The notes under the pieces were generated by a model that saw only the letters and a program-made list of their open reading frames with translations, had not been told where the DNA came from and searched no databases. The position numbers and the translations under genes were made by a program. A stretch of DNA of 64,000 nucleotides from Halarcobacter mediterraneus (GTDB taxonomy: Bacteria > Campylobacterota > Campylobacteria > Campylobacterales > Arcobacteraceae), in NCBI RefSeq assembly GCF_004116625.1, contig NZ_NXIE01000002.1, positions 248,001 to 312,000 of the forward strand. The letters run 5' to 3'. Position 1 is the stretch's first letter, and each line of letters opens with the position of its first letter. Positions 26,335 to 34,495 of this stretch are shown piece after piece.

Positions 26335-28701
26335 TTAAAATGTATATTTTAAAGTAAGTATAGTTTTTCTTGGATCTCCAAATTGAAAAGAGCCTCCACG
26401 ATATGAACCATAAAGAATATTTGAATAATATTCTTTATCAAATAAATTATCGATATTAAGTTGTAAAGATAAATCTTCACTAAACTCATATTTTGCCATC
26501 AAGTTTACTAAATAAAAATCCTTTTGAGTTATAGTTTGATAATTACCTGATGGATTTTTAGTATCTGAATATATTTTATCTTGCCAGTTTATAGTACCAC
26601 CAAAACTTAAATTCCCAAGTTTATACTTAGTTGATAACATTATCTCTTTTCTTGGTGTTAAAGTACTTGTTTTTTGTCCATTTCCATCTTTTAAAGTAAA
26701 GCTTGAAATTCCAAAGTTCACATTCCAATTATCTGTTATTTCACCCTTTGCAGTTATCTCTATACCTTTACTTGTAACACCTTCTACCCCTCTATAATAA
26801 GTCTCACCCTCATCATTCATACCTACTGATTCTGGAACATTATCTTGAACTATTTTAAATAAACTAATACTAGTATCAAGTCGCTCGTCAAAAAATTGAC
26901 TTTTTAATCCTACTTCATAACTATTTCCATCTTTTGGATCTAATCTATCCCCATTTACATCTTTTTGTGTCTGTGGGGTAAAAATACTTGTATACGAAGT
27001 ATATACTGAATGATTCTCATTCAAACTGTAAATAAGTCCCGCATAAGGAGTAAAGACATTAGTATCTTTATAACTGCTACTACATCCATAAATGCAACTA
27101 TATTCGTAATTACTAATTCTACCACCTGCAATAAGTTTTAAATCATCCATTAAATCAAATCGACCTACCACATAAATTCCATTTTGTTCTACAGAAGACT
27201 CACCTGATCTTTCTTTATCGGAATAACTCGGTTCTTCAATATTTCCATCCCAAGAATAAATACTTTGAGCATTAATATCTCCAGTTGACGCATCTTTACT
27301 ATAAGATAAAGAATCTGTTTTACTAGTCATCGCCCCAACAATAATCTCATGATTTTGGTTTCCTAAATCAAAAGGGATAGAGGCATATATATCAAAAGCA
27401 TTTATTGTCGTTTCAACTTCCTGATTCCAAACTCCCCAAACTGATTCAAGTCCTAAACCTGTATTTTTATCTAAATAACCCATAAATGCTACTGTCTTTG
27501 GTTCTATAATATTCTTTTGGTAATTATAGTTAGCATTTACTTTTATATCATTATAAAAATTATGTCCAAAGTTTACAAAAGCTGATGTTGATTCTTTATC
27601 ATATGATGCCCAATTTGGTGCAAAGGAAGTAGATGGATCAAAATTTGTAAGACTTCCATCACTAAAATATATAGGAACACCACTCCATGTGCTACCTGAT
27701 GTATCAGTTTTTACATAACTGGCACCTGCTGATATTTTAGTTTGATCACTTAAATCGGCATCTATAATCCCATATATAATATCTGTATCTTTTTCATAGA
27801 AATTTCTAAATGATTCTTGATGTTCTTTTTGAGCAATAACCCTTGATCTAATAGAACCATCTTCATTTAAAGGAATTGTTAAATCCATAGTACCACTATA
27901 AGTATCCCATGATCCACCTTTTAAAGTAAGTCCCCCCGTAAACTCTTTACTATGTACATGTTTTCTTACCATATTAATACTAGCACCAGGACTTCCTGCC
28001 CCACTTATTAAACCACTAGCACCTTTTACAATTTCAACCCTATCATAGATTACCATATCTTGTTCTGTTGCAAATCCATCATAAGTAGTTGGTATACCAT
28101 TTAATTGATAATAATCTATACTAAATCCTCTTGAAGATATCCAAACTCTATCAGAATCCCATACTGGAGCATTTAATCCTACAACATTATCTGCAAGATT
28201 TCTAAAAGAGTTGATATTTTTATCTTCAATCTCTTGATTTGTTACAACTGTAATAGACTGTGGTGTATCTTTACTTAAAAGATTTAATCTTGTTGCAGTA
28301 TTCATAGTATCAATAGTATATGAACCTGTACCTTCCGTAGAGTTGCTTGCTAAAACTTCTACACTACCTAAATCATTTCCATTATTAGAAGTATTTTTTT
28401 CTCTTTTCTCTCTTATTAAAATTGTTCCATCTTCAATAATAGCTTCAAGGTTTGTACTATTTAAAACCTTTTCTAAAGCTTTTTTTGTACCTTCTATATT
28501 TTTTATATTTTTTGCTTTTTTACCCTCAATTAGTTCTTCATCTACTATATATGAAAGTTTTGATTCTTTAGATATTTTTTCTAAAGCCTCTTTTACACTC
28601 ATATCTTCAATTGTATATATCTTATCAGCATACAATAAACTTGAACCAAACAATAGCATTGCTAAAGTAGGAGCAATAAATTTTGATTTTGTTTTAAACA
28701 T
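26335..28701 (-). CDS. FecA-like TonB receptor with N-terminal STN signalling domain
   Basis: This transducer receptor of 788 residues is read from the ATG at 28701, which has a strong AAGGAAAGGA ribosome site. An in-frame ATG 33 bp upstream overlaps that site and is unlikely. It has a signal peptide (about 1-26), an STN domain (about 30-100: YTIEDMSVKEALEKISKESK, then NSTNLEAIIEDGTILI), a plug (about 125-250, with SRGFSIDYYQLNGIPT and YDRVEIVKGASGL) and a barrel ending in LTLKYTF. The STN domain contacts the FecR-type anti-sigma factor when ligand is bound. fecR and fecI lie just upstream on the same strand, so this forms a complete cell-surface signalling set. A Fur-like repeat GAGAACCATTCTC lies 53 bp before the start. 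Confidence 0.9.
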   Translation of the reverse strand: MFKTKSKFIAPTLAMLLFGSSLLYADKIYTIEDMSVKEALEKISKESKLSYIVDEELIEGKKAKNIKNIEGTKKALEKVLNSTNLEAIIEDGTILIREKREKNTSNNGNDLGSVEVLASNSTEGTGSYTIDTMNTATRLNLLSKDTPQSITVVTNQEIEDKNINSFRNLADNVVGLNAPVWDSDRVWISSRGFSIDYYQLNGIPTTYDGFATEQDMVIYDRVEIVKGASGLISGAGSPGASINMVRKHVHSKEFTGGLTLKGGSWDTYSGTMDLTIPLNEDGSIRSRVIAQKEHQESFRNFYEKDTDIIYGIIDADLSDQTKISAGASYVKTDTSGSTWSGVPIYFSDGSLTNFDPSTSFAPNWASYDKESTSAFVNFGHNFYNDIKVNANYNYQKNIIEPKTVAFMGYLDKNTGLGLESVWGVWNQEVETTINAFDIYASIPFDLGNQNHEIIVGAMTSKTDSLSYSKDASTGDINAQSIYSWDGNIEEPSYSDKERSGESSVEQNGIYVVGRFDLMDDLKLIAGGRISNYEYSCIYGCSSSYKDTNVFTPYAGLIYSLNENHSVYTSYTSIFTPQTQKDVNGDRLDPKDGNSYEVGLKSQFFDERLDTSISLFKIVQDNVPESVGMNDEGETYYRGVEGVTSKGIEITAKGEITDNWNVNFGISSFTLKDGNGQKTSTLTPRKEIMLSTKYKLGNLSFGGTINWQDKIYSDTKNPSGNYQTITQKDFYLVNLMAKYEFSEDLSLQLNIDNLFDKEYYSNILYGSYRGGSFQFGDPRKTILTLKYTF

Positions 28702-28753
28702 TTTTTCCTTTCCTTGTATTTTTTTATAAGTCATGAATTATAAGTTTAATTCT

Positions 28754-28766
28754 GAGAACCATTCTC
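28754..28766 (-). promoter_or_regulatory. Fur-like or ECF-linked operator upstream of the FecA-like gene
   Basis: The sequence GAGAACCATTCTC is a perfect 5-bp inverted repeat with a 3-bp spacer, resembling the TGAGAATNATTCTCA form of a Fur box. It lies between fecR and the receptor gene. Confidence 0.45.
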
Positions 28767-28844
28767 TATTATATATAACGTTTGAAAAGAAAAAAAACGG
28801 ACATAATATTTTATAAATTTTAAAATTTAAGAAAAAAAAGAAAA

Positions 28845-29834
28845 TCAATCTTTATATATAAAGACTCGATTCTCCTCTTTTTTTATTTTTATAGGATAGA
28901 TTTTTTCTAAAGAGTTTAAGAATTTATCTAAATCATAAGTATAGAATTTTCCACTAAAAAGTTTATTTTGAATATTGCTATTTTTAAAACTAAACTGAAT
29001 ATCTTCATATCTTGCAAATTTATTTAAAGCTTCTTTTATTGTAGTTTTATTAAAAATCAATTCCTTATTTCGCCAAGGAGCGATTTCTGATATTGAAGTT
29101 TTTCCAGAATTCAATACTTTACCCAAATTATTTATTTGAATTTCTTGACCTTTTTTCAATAAGCCAATTACTTGGGCTTCTTTATTTTTATTAAAAATAT
29201 GCCCTACTTTTACTACACCTTCCTCAACTTTGATTGTTGTACTATCATTTAAATTAATAACTTCAAATTTAGTTCCTAAAACTTCAATTCGTGTTTTTCC
29301 AGAATCTATTATAAAAGGTCGCTTTTTATCTTTTGCTACATCAAACATAGCTTGTCCAGTAGAAAGTGAAACTACTCTTTTATTTTTATAATACTCTATT
29401 TGCATTTTTGTTTTTATATCTAAACTTACTATTGAACCATCGGGTAAAAGTTTCTTACTTATATTTTTATTTTCAGATACTAAAGTTTGCTCAAAACTTG
29501 GAATAAAATAGTTATAACTATTAAAAAAAGCTACAATAATCAACATAACAACCGCAGCATAAGAAATTATAGGTTTAAAATTTTCTATTAATTTAGTTCT
29601 TCTTGCTCCTTCATGGGCTTTTTTACTTAGTTCTTTGGAATATTCTTTTGGCATATTTTGAAATAACGAATAAATATTTTTTGCATCATCATAAGCTTCT
29701 TTATGAGAAATATCAGCTTCTAACCAAGAATAAAACTCTTTTTTCTGCTCTTTAGTTAAGCCTTCTTTCTCACAGGTAAGCCACTTTATTGCTGTATCTT
29801 GTACATTATCTTTCAAATTTATTCCTATCTTCAT
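28845..29834 (-). CDS. FecR-type anti-sigma factor
   Basis: This 329-residue single-pass membrane protein has an N-terminal cytoplasmic DUF4880-like region (about 13-60: AIKWLTCEKEGLTKEQKKEF, then YSWLEADISHKEAYDDA) that should hold the sigma factor. A transmembrane helix follows (about 90-108), then a periplasmic FecR domain (VSLSTGQAMFDVAKDKKRPF, then IEVLGTKFEVI) and a C-terminal small domain that would contact the receptor STN domain. Its start lies 29 bp inside fecI, giving translational coupling. It lies upstream of the cognate receptor. Confidence 0.93.
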   Translation of the reverse strand: MKIGINLKDNVQDTAIKWLTCEKEGLTKEQKKEFYSWLEADISHKEAYDDAKNIYSLFQNMPKEYSKELSKKAHEGARRTKLIENFKPIISYAAVVMLIIVAFFNSYNYFIPSFEQTLVSENKNISKKLLPDGSIVSLDIKTKMQIEYYKNKRVVSLSTGQAMFDVAKDKKRPFIIDSGKTRIEVLGTKFEVINLNDSTTIKVEEGVVKVGHIFNKNKEAQVIGLLKKGQEIQINNLGKVLNSGKTSISEIAPWRNKELIFNKTTIKEALNKFARYEDIQFSFKNSNIQNKLFSGKFYTYDLDKFLNSLEKIYPIKIKKEENRVFIYKD

Positions 29835-30297
29835 TTATTTTTTCTTGCAATTTTTTAATAGCTCTATTTATATGTTTTTCAACTGCACTTACTGTTACTC
29901 CCATCATTTCAGAAATCTCTTTTCTAGTATAACCATCAATTGAATGTAAAATAAAAGCTTCTTTACTTCTAGTAGGAAGAGTATCTATGATTTTTAAAAG
30001 TTGTTCATATTGATTATTTTTAACAGTTATCTCATCAGGTTGTTCAATTTTTGGAATAAAAAAGTTATCTTCTTCATATTGTATTTTAGTAACTCTTTTA
30101 TCTTTTCTTTTTTCATCAAGAGCAATATTTTTTGCAACTTTATACAAAAAAGCCCGAATATTATCCTCTTCAAGTTTATTTTGGGCAAGTAACTCACTTA
30201 CTCTTGTATAAGCTTCTTGGGTAATATCTTTAGCTAATTCTTGGTCTTTGACTATTTTAAAAGTAAAATAAACTATTTCCTTATAATATTTTACCAC
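29806..30297 (-). CDS. FecI-type ECF sigma factor
   Basis: This 163-residue sigma factor is read from a GTG start (AAAGAG ribosome site). Region 2 covers about residues 1-68 (DQELAKDITQEAYTRVSELL, AFLYKVAKNIALDEKR) and region 4 about 98-153 (LPTRSKEAFILHSIDGYTRK, then EISEMMGVTVSAVEKHINRA). It should direct RNA polymerase to the receptor promoter when the FecR protein signals ligand. A weak Fur-like repeat (30317-30335) and a copy of the 25-nt shared motif (30361-30384) lie upstream. Confidence 0.93.
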   Translation of the reverse strand: MVKYYKEIVYFTFKIVKDQELAKDITQEAYTRVSELLAQNKLEEDNIRAFLYKVAKNIALDEKRKDKRVTKIQYEEDNFFIPKIEQPDEITVKNNQYEQLLKIIDTLPTRSKEAFILHSIDGYTRKEISEMMGVTVSAVEKHINRAIKKLQEKINEDRNKFER

Positions 30298-30316
30298 TTT
30301 TACTCTTTTTCTTTTT

Positions 30317-30335
30317 TTTGAGAAACATTATCAAA
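30317..30335 (-). promoter_or_regulatory. Weak Fur-like repeat before fecI
   Basis: TTTGAGAAACATTATCAAA is an imperfect inverted repeat (TTTGA...TCAAA) containing a GATAAT unit on the minus strand, 20 bp before the GTG start. Confidence 0.35.
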
Positions 30336-30360
30336 TATAAGTTTAGATTTTGCTGTATTG

Positions 30361-30384
30361 AAGTCTATACATGACAAGTAAGAT
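30361..30384 (-). promoter_or_regulatory. Copy 3 of the shared upstream motif
   Basis: It reads AAGTC, 4 nt (one more than in the other copies), CATG, A, CAAGTA, AG, AT. It lies 64 bp upstream of fecI, in the same orientation relative to the gene as the copies at 6278 and 13695. Confidence 0.4.
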
Positions 30385-30398
30385 AATTAAATTCAAAT

Positions 30399-30416
30399 TA
30401 GTTATTTGCATAACTA
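30399..30416. promoter_or_regulatory. Operator A, copy 1 (upstream of the tetrapyrrole methylase gene)
   Basis: The sequence TAGTTAT TTGC ATAACTA is a perfect 7-bp inverted repeat. It is followed by TTTAAGCTATTATTTAT, which is identical to the flank of the copy at 31257 upstream of the heme-type receptor. The size fits a MarR-type operator. Confidence 0.65.
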
Positions 30417-30488
30417 TTTAAGCTATTATTTATTTATTTTAATCTAAACTCTTATTTAATCTTAATAATTACTATCAAAAGGATATAT

Positions 30489-31220
30489 ATGAAACAATCA
30501 AAAAAAGGTCAATTGACAATTGTAAGTGCAGGAGTTGGAGACTTAGATAATATTACACTAAAAGCTTATAAAACTATAAAAGAAGCTGATATCTTTTTTA
30601 CTATGCAAGGAGATGAAGAAGAGTATAAAGAACTAACAGAAGGGAAACCTATACACAAAGCTGGTCATGCTTTTTTTATGAAAGAATCAGATACAAGAAT
30701 GAATGAGGAAGAAACAAAAGAAGAGGAACAAAGAATAAGAACAACTGTTAGAGAAGCATACAATAAAGGACAAAAAATAGTTATTATTGATAATGGGGAC
30801 TCTACTGTATTTGGTCCACAAATGGGTTTTATAACAGAATTTAAAGACCTGAACCCTAAAATAATCCCTGGAATATCAAGCTTTAATGCTGCAAATGCTT
30901 TATTGCAAAAGTCTATTATTGCAGGAGAAAAAGATTTAACTGGAGTTACTTTAACAATAGGAAAAGTAGAAAATAAATTAATCGAAAAACTTGCAAAAAC
31001 TGGCTCTACAGTAGTTTTCTTTATGATTAAAGACTTTGAAGAATTTATAAATCACTTACTTAGCTTATATCCTGCAGATACTGCAATTGCTATTGTAAGT
31101 AAAGCTGGATATAAAGATGAAGAAAACACTATTACTGCTACACTTGAAACTATTCAATCAAAAGTATCTGAAGAACTTCCTTTTTATAAATTAGTCTACG
31201 TAGGTAACTTTCTTAAATAA
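30489..31220 (+). CDS. Tetrapyrrole-methylase-like enzyme of a heme uptake locus
   Basis: This 243-residue cytoplasmic protein has the SAM-dependent corrin/porphyrin methylase (class III) fold: GVGDLDNITLKAYKTIKEAD near 16-35 for the first SAM loop, IIDNGDSTVFGPQ near 100-112 (family GDp.vfg), and IIPGISSFNAANALL near 129-143 (family PG.SS..aaaA). Such enzymes act in precorrin, siroheme and related pathways, but no such pathway gene is nearby. The gene stands alone between fecI and a heme-type receptor gene, and its upstream region duplicates that receptor's operator and flank. Co-regulation implies that it acts on the imported tetrapyrrole. The reaction is unknown. Confidence 0.72.
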   Translation: MKQSKKGQLTIVSAGVGDLDNITLKAYKTIKEADIFFTMQGDEEEYKELTEGKPIHKAGHAFFMKESDTRMNEEETKEEEQRIRTTVREAYNKGQKIVIIDNGDSTVFGPQMGFITEFKDLNPKIIPGISSFNAANALLQKSIIAGEKDLTGVTLTIGKVENKLIEKLAKTGSTVVFFMIKDFEEFINHLLSLYPADTAIAIVSKAGYKDEENTITATLETIQSKVSEELPFYKLVYVGNFLK

Positions 31221-31256
31221 TCTATTCCTTCTTTTTCAAAATTTTTTTAGCTTAAT

Positions 31257-31274
31257 TAGTTATTCAAATAACTA
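31257..31274. promoter_or_regulatory. Operator A, copy 2 (upstream of the heme-type receptor operon)
   Basis: The sequence TAGTTAT TCAA ATAACTA has arms identical to copy 1 at 30399 and a different 4-nt centre. The 17 nt following it are the same in both copies, and both continue to CTAAAC after a gap of different length. Confidence 0.65.
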
Positions 31275-31351
31275 TTTAAGCTATTATTTATCTAAACTTA
31301 TGTAAATTTACAAAATCAATTATAAGAATTACTATTAAAAAGGAAATAGAA

Positions 31352-33325
31352 ATGAATTTAAATAAAAGAAGTATATTTTTACTTACAGTTGCATTATCAA
31401 ATACGGTTTATGCAAATAGTTTTGATTCAAAAAAAGATGCTAAAGAATTAACTCCTATTACAATTGTTGAACAACAAGAACAATCATTAGACTTACAAAA
31501 GTTAAAAAAAACAAACCCAAGAAATTTAACTGATTTACTACGACATGAGTCAGCACTAGATATCGCAGGAGGTAGTCCAAATGCAAAAAGGTTTTATATT
31601 CGAGGAATCAGTGAAGCTTTAACAAATATAACAATTGATGGAGCGAAGTTAAGTAAAGATTTACATCAACACAGAGGTGGACTAAGTAATATTGATACAG
31701 AATTACTTAAAACAGTAAGTGTAAACCCTGGAGTAGCAACTGCTGATTCAGGAGCAGGAAACCTTGGAGGAAGTATTAAACTTGAAACAGTAGATGCCCA
31801 AGATTTGTTAAAAGATGGAAAGAATTATGGCGCTTTTATAAAAAGTGGTTTTAATAGTATTGATGATTCATACAAAAATAGCCTAGCTTTGTATGGAAAG
31901 TATGAAAATCTTGGAATTTTATTATATGGAACAAAGGGTGATGGAGATGACTATAAAACAGGAAATGGAAGGACAGTTTATGGTTCTTCAGAAGAAGTAG
32001 ATAACTATTTAGTAAAACTTAGTCTCTTAAACCTTAATGACCATGATTTAAAAATAAGTACTGAAAAAAACACTCAAGAAGGTTTATATCAATCTGGAGG
32101 TCCAGGAAGTGATATGGGATATCATGATCCAGATGGAAATAGAGAACTAGAAAGACAAGAAGTTGAAAGAGAAACTACAATTTTAAATCATAAATATAAT
32201 CCTTCAAATTCTTATATAAATACAAACTTAAAACTTTACAAAAATGATACTACTTTAAGTTATTTAGAAAGAGATGGTTCTTCTAATATTGAAAGTGAAA
32301 GTAAAGGTGTAGATTTTAGAAATACTTTTGAATTTATAAATAAAAACTTTGTAAATAGTTTAACAGCTGGTATCGATTATGAGGAAGAAGAAGGAATAAG
32401 TCAAAGTGGAAGTGTAACATATGAAAATAAAGGTCTATTTCTACAAAATAGAATGGCTTTTGAAGAATTCAATTTATCATTTGGAGCAAGATATGATGAC
32501 TTTGAAAATGATTTAATCTACAGAAATACAAGTGATGAAGATATTTCATTTAATATTAATGCCGATTATTCATTAACTGAAAATCTAACTGTCTTTGCAG
32601 GATATGGAGAAGCAGTAAGTGGAGCAAACACTATTCCTGTAGGGTGGTTAAGTAACTTAAGCCAGAATCTTACATTTAATGGTTCCAATACTTCAAATTT
32701 AGATCCTCAAAAATCAAAAAAGATAGAACTTGGAACTGCTTGGCAAAGTTCTAGCATTTTTTCAAAAAATGATAATCTAGGTTTAAAACTAACTTTATTT
32801 AAAACTGATATAGAAAATCCAATTGTTGTAGGAACAGGAGGACGAAGAGGAGCTGCGGTAAGTGATATTATAAATGATGATGATATCCAATCAAAAGGTT
32901 TTGAAATAAGTAGTAATTATAAAATACAAAATTTAAATATGTCTCTTAGCTACTCACATACAGATGTTGAACAAAATGGAGAAACTTTAATTGGAACAAG
33001 TAAAAGATTAGCAGGAAGTTATGGTGATAGAATTATCGCAGATTTTAACTATGCACCAAGTGATAATTTAACATTAGGATATACATTAACAGGAGTATTA
33101 GAAAATGATGATACAACAGATAATGTTAATAATAAAGCAGGATATGCAGTACATGATATTTCAGCTTCTTATACTCCTATAGAATTCAAGAACCTAACAT
33201 TTTCTATAGCTATTAATAATCTATTTGATAAAGATTATTCTGCACATACTTCATTAACAAGTAATGGTGAAGCAGTAGGTGAGCCAGGAAGAGACATAAG
33301 AGTAAATCTAAAATATACTTTTTAA
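31352..33325 (+). CDS. TonB-dependent heme-type receptor
   Basis: This 657-residue receptor has a signal peptide (1-22) and a plug in which RFYIRGISEALTNITIDGAK and HQHRGGLSNIDTELLKTVSV lead to AGNLGGSIKLETVDAQDLL. This last block is the GalGG...ETkDA.DLL pattern of heme/hemoglobin receptors. The barrel ends in NLKYTF. It is homologous to the receptor at 37589. The gene precedes a binding protein/FecCD/ATPase importer by 103 bp and is preceded by operator A. Heme or another tetrapyrrole is the likely ligand, but the classical FRAP/NPNL histidine block is not clear (NLDPQKSKKIELG is the nearest match). Confidence 0.8.
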   Translation: MNLNKRSIFLLTVALSNTVYANSFDSKKDAKELTPITIVEQQEQSLDLQKLKKTNPRNLTDLLRHESALDIAGGSPNAKRFYIRGISEALTNITIDGAKLSKDLHQHRGGLSNIDTELLKTVSVNPGVATADSGAGNLGGSIKLETVDAQDLLKDGKNYGAFIKSGFNSIDDSYKNSLALYGKYENLGILLYGTKGDGDDYKTGNGRTVYGSSEEVDNYLVKLSLLNLNDHDLKISTEKNTQEGLYQSGGPGSDMGYHDPDGNRELERQEVERETTILNHKYNPSNSYINTNLKLYKNDTTLSYLERDGSSNIESESKGVDFRNTFEFINKNFVNSLTAGIDYEEEEGISQSGSVTYENKGLFLQNRMAFEEFNLSFGARYDDFENDLIYRNTSDEDISFNINADYSLTENLTVFAGYGEAVSGANTIPVGWLSNLSQNLTFNGSNTSNLDPQKSKKIELGTAWQSSSIFSKNDNLGLKLTLFKTDIENPIVVGTGGRRGAAVSDIINDDDIQSKGFEISSNYKIQNLNMSLSYSHTDVEQNGETLIGTSKRLAGSYGDRIIADFNYAPSDNLTLGYTLTGVLENDDTTDNVNNKAGYAVHDISASYTPIEFKNLTFSIAINNLFDKDYSAHTSLTSNGEAVGEPGRDIRVNLKYTF

Positions 33326-33428
33326 GTGAGTTTAAACTCAATGATGCACAAACAAAAGAAATTATACATAAGATAGAAAACAATAATAATCTGATCTATA
33401 AAATAGATACAAAACTGGAGTTACTCAT

Positions 33429-34493
33429 ATGGGAAAAATAAAGATATTGATACTATTTTTTATATTAAATAGTGTCATTTTTGCAGAACAAATCAAAATA
33501 ACAGATGTCTTAGATAGAGAAGTTACAATCAAACAAGACGTAAAAAAAGTAATTGCCTTAGGTACAAGCTTGAGCTTTATAACATATTTAAATGCAAGAG
33601 AGGTGGTTTTAGGTATTGAAGCCATAGACTTAAAAGATATAAAAAAAAGAACCTACACTTATGTAAATAGAAACTGGGCGAAAGACTTACCCATAGTTGG
33701 TCAAGGAGGAAGAGCTAAAAGACCTAACCTTGAAGCAATAAAAGTCTTAAATCCGGATATTATTTTTACGATAACGCAAGATAGAAAAGAAGCCGATTTA
33801 CTTTCATCTCAATTAAATATTCCTGTAGTAGTTTTAGGTTATGGATTGGATGCAATTAATTTTAAACATATTTATAAATCTTTAGAAATAAGCTCAAAAA
33901 TCTTAAATAAAGAAAAAAGAGCAAAGGAACTTATTTCTTATATAAAAACCATACAAAATCAATTTAAAGAGATAACTCAAAAAAAAGAAGCCTATATAGG
34001 AGCAGTTGCATATAAAGGTCTACAAGGAATTACTAGTACTCAAGCAGATTTTATGCCTTTTAAGTTGGCACAAGTTTCAAATATAGCTTTAGATGTAAAA
34101 AAGAAAGGACATCTTTTTATAAATAAAGAGTATCTTCTTTTTAAAAATCCTTCTACTATTTTTATAGACTATGCAGGATGGCAATTGGTTGAAGAGGAGT
34201 TTGGCAAAAACAAAGAGTACTTTGAAAAACTCCAAGCCTTTAAAAAGAATTGTTTTATCACTTTACCCAATACCTTTTATTATATCAATTTGGATCAAAT
34301 GTTAGCCAATAGCTTTTTTATCGCAAAACAACTTTATCCTAACAAATATAAAAACTTAGATCCTGTGAAAAAAGCAAATGAGATTTTTACACATTTTGTA
34401 GGAGAACCCTTATATGAAATGATTAAAAAAGATATGGGTGGATTTCAAAAAGTAAACCTTAAAAATAATAAATTAGAAGTAGAAAGTATATAA
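33429..34493 (+). CDS. Periplasmic iron-complex/heme binding protein (BtuF/FecB fold)
   Basis: This 354-residue exported protein has a signal peptide (1-18) and the PF01497 binding-protein fold: VTIKQDVKKVIALGTSLSFI at the first lobe, LNPDIIFTIT, and the second lobe GAVAYKGLQGITSTQADFMP. It should accept the ligand from the receptor encoded 103 bp upstream and deliver it to the FecCD-type permease encoded 2 bp downstream. A GGAG ribosome site lies 8 nt before the ATG. Heme, siderophore or cobalamin are all possible for this fold; heme is favoured by the receptor type. Confidence 0.85.
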   Translation: MGKIKILILFFILNSVIFAEQIKITDVLDREVTIKQDVKKVIALGTSLSFITYLNAREVVLGIEAIDLKDIKKRTYTYVNRNWAKDLPIVGQGGRAKRPNLEAIKVLNPDIIFTITQDRKEADLLSSQLNIPVVVLGYGLDAINFKHIYKSLEISSKILNKEKRAKELISYIKTIQNQFKEITQKKEAYIGAVAYKGLQGITSTQADFMPFKLAQVSNIALDVKKKGHLFINKEYLLFKNPSTIFIDYAGWQLVEEEFGKNKEYFEKLQAFKKNCFITLPNTFYYINLDQMLANSFFIAKQLYPNKYKNLDPVKKANEIFTHFVGEPLYEMIKKDMGGFQKVNLKNNKLEVESI

Positions 34494-34495
34494 CA

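Noticed and set aside
28343-28729. Open frame of 128 codons on the plus strand
   Set aside because: It is antisense to the N-terminal coding region of the FecA-like receptor; its Ser/Phe-rich composition is typical of a shadow of AT-rich coding DNA.
33320-33435. Open frame between the 31352 receptor and the binding protein gene
   Set aside because: The stretch reads as plausible protein (LNDAQTKEIIHKIEN and so on) but has no start codon or ribosome site. The 14-bp palindrome TGAGTTTAAACTCA at 33327 has no T-run, so I did not call a terminator either.
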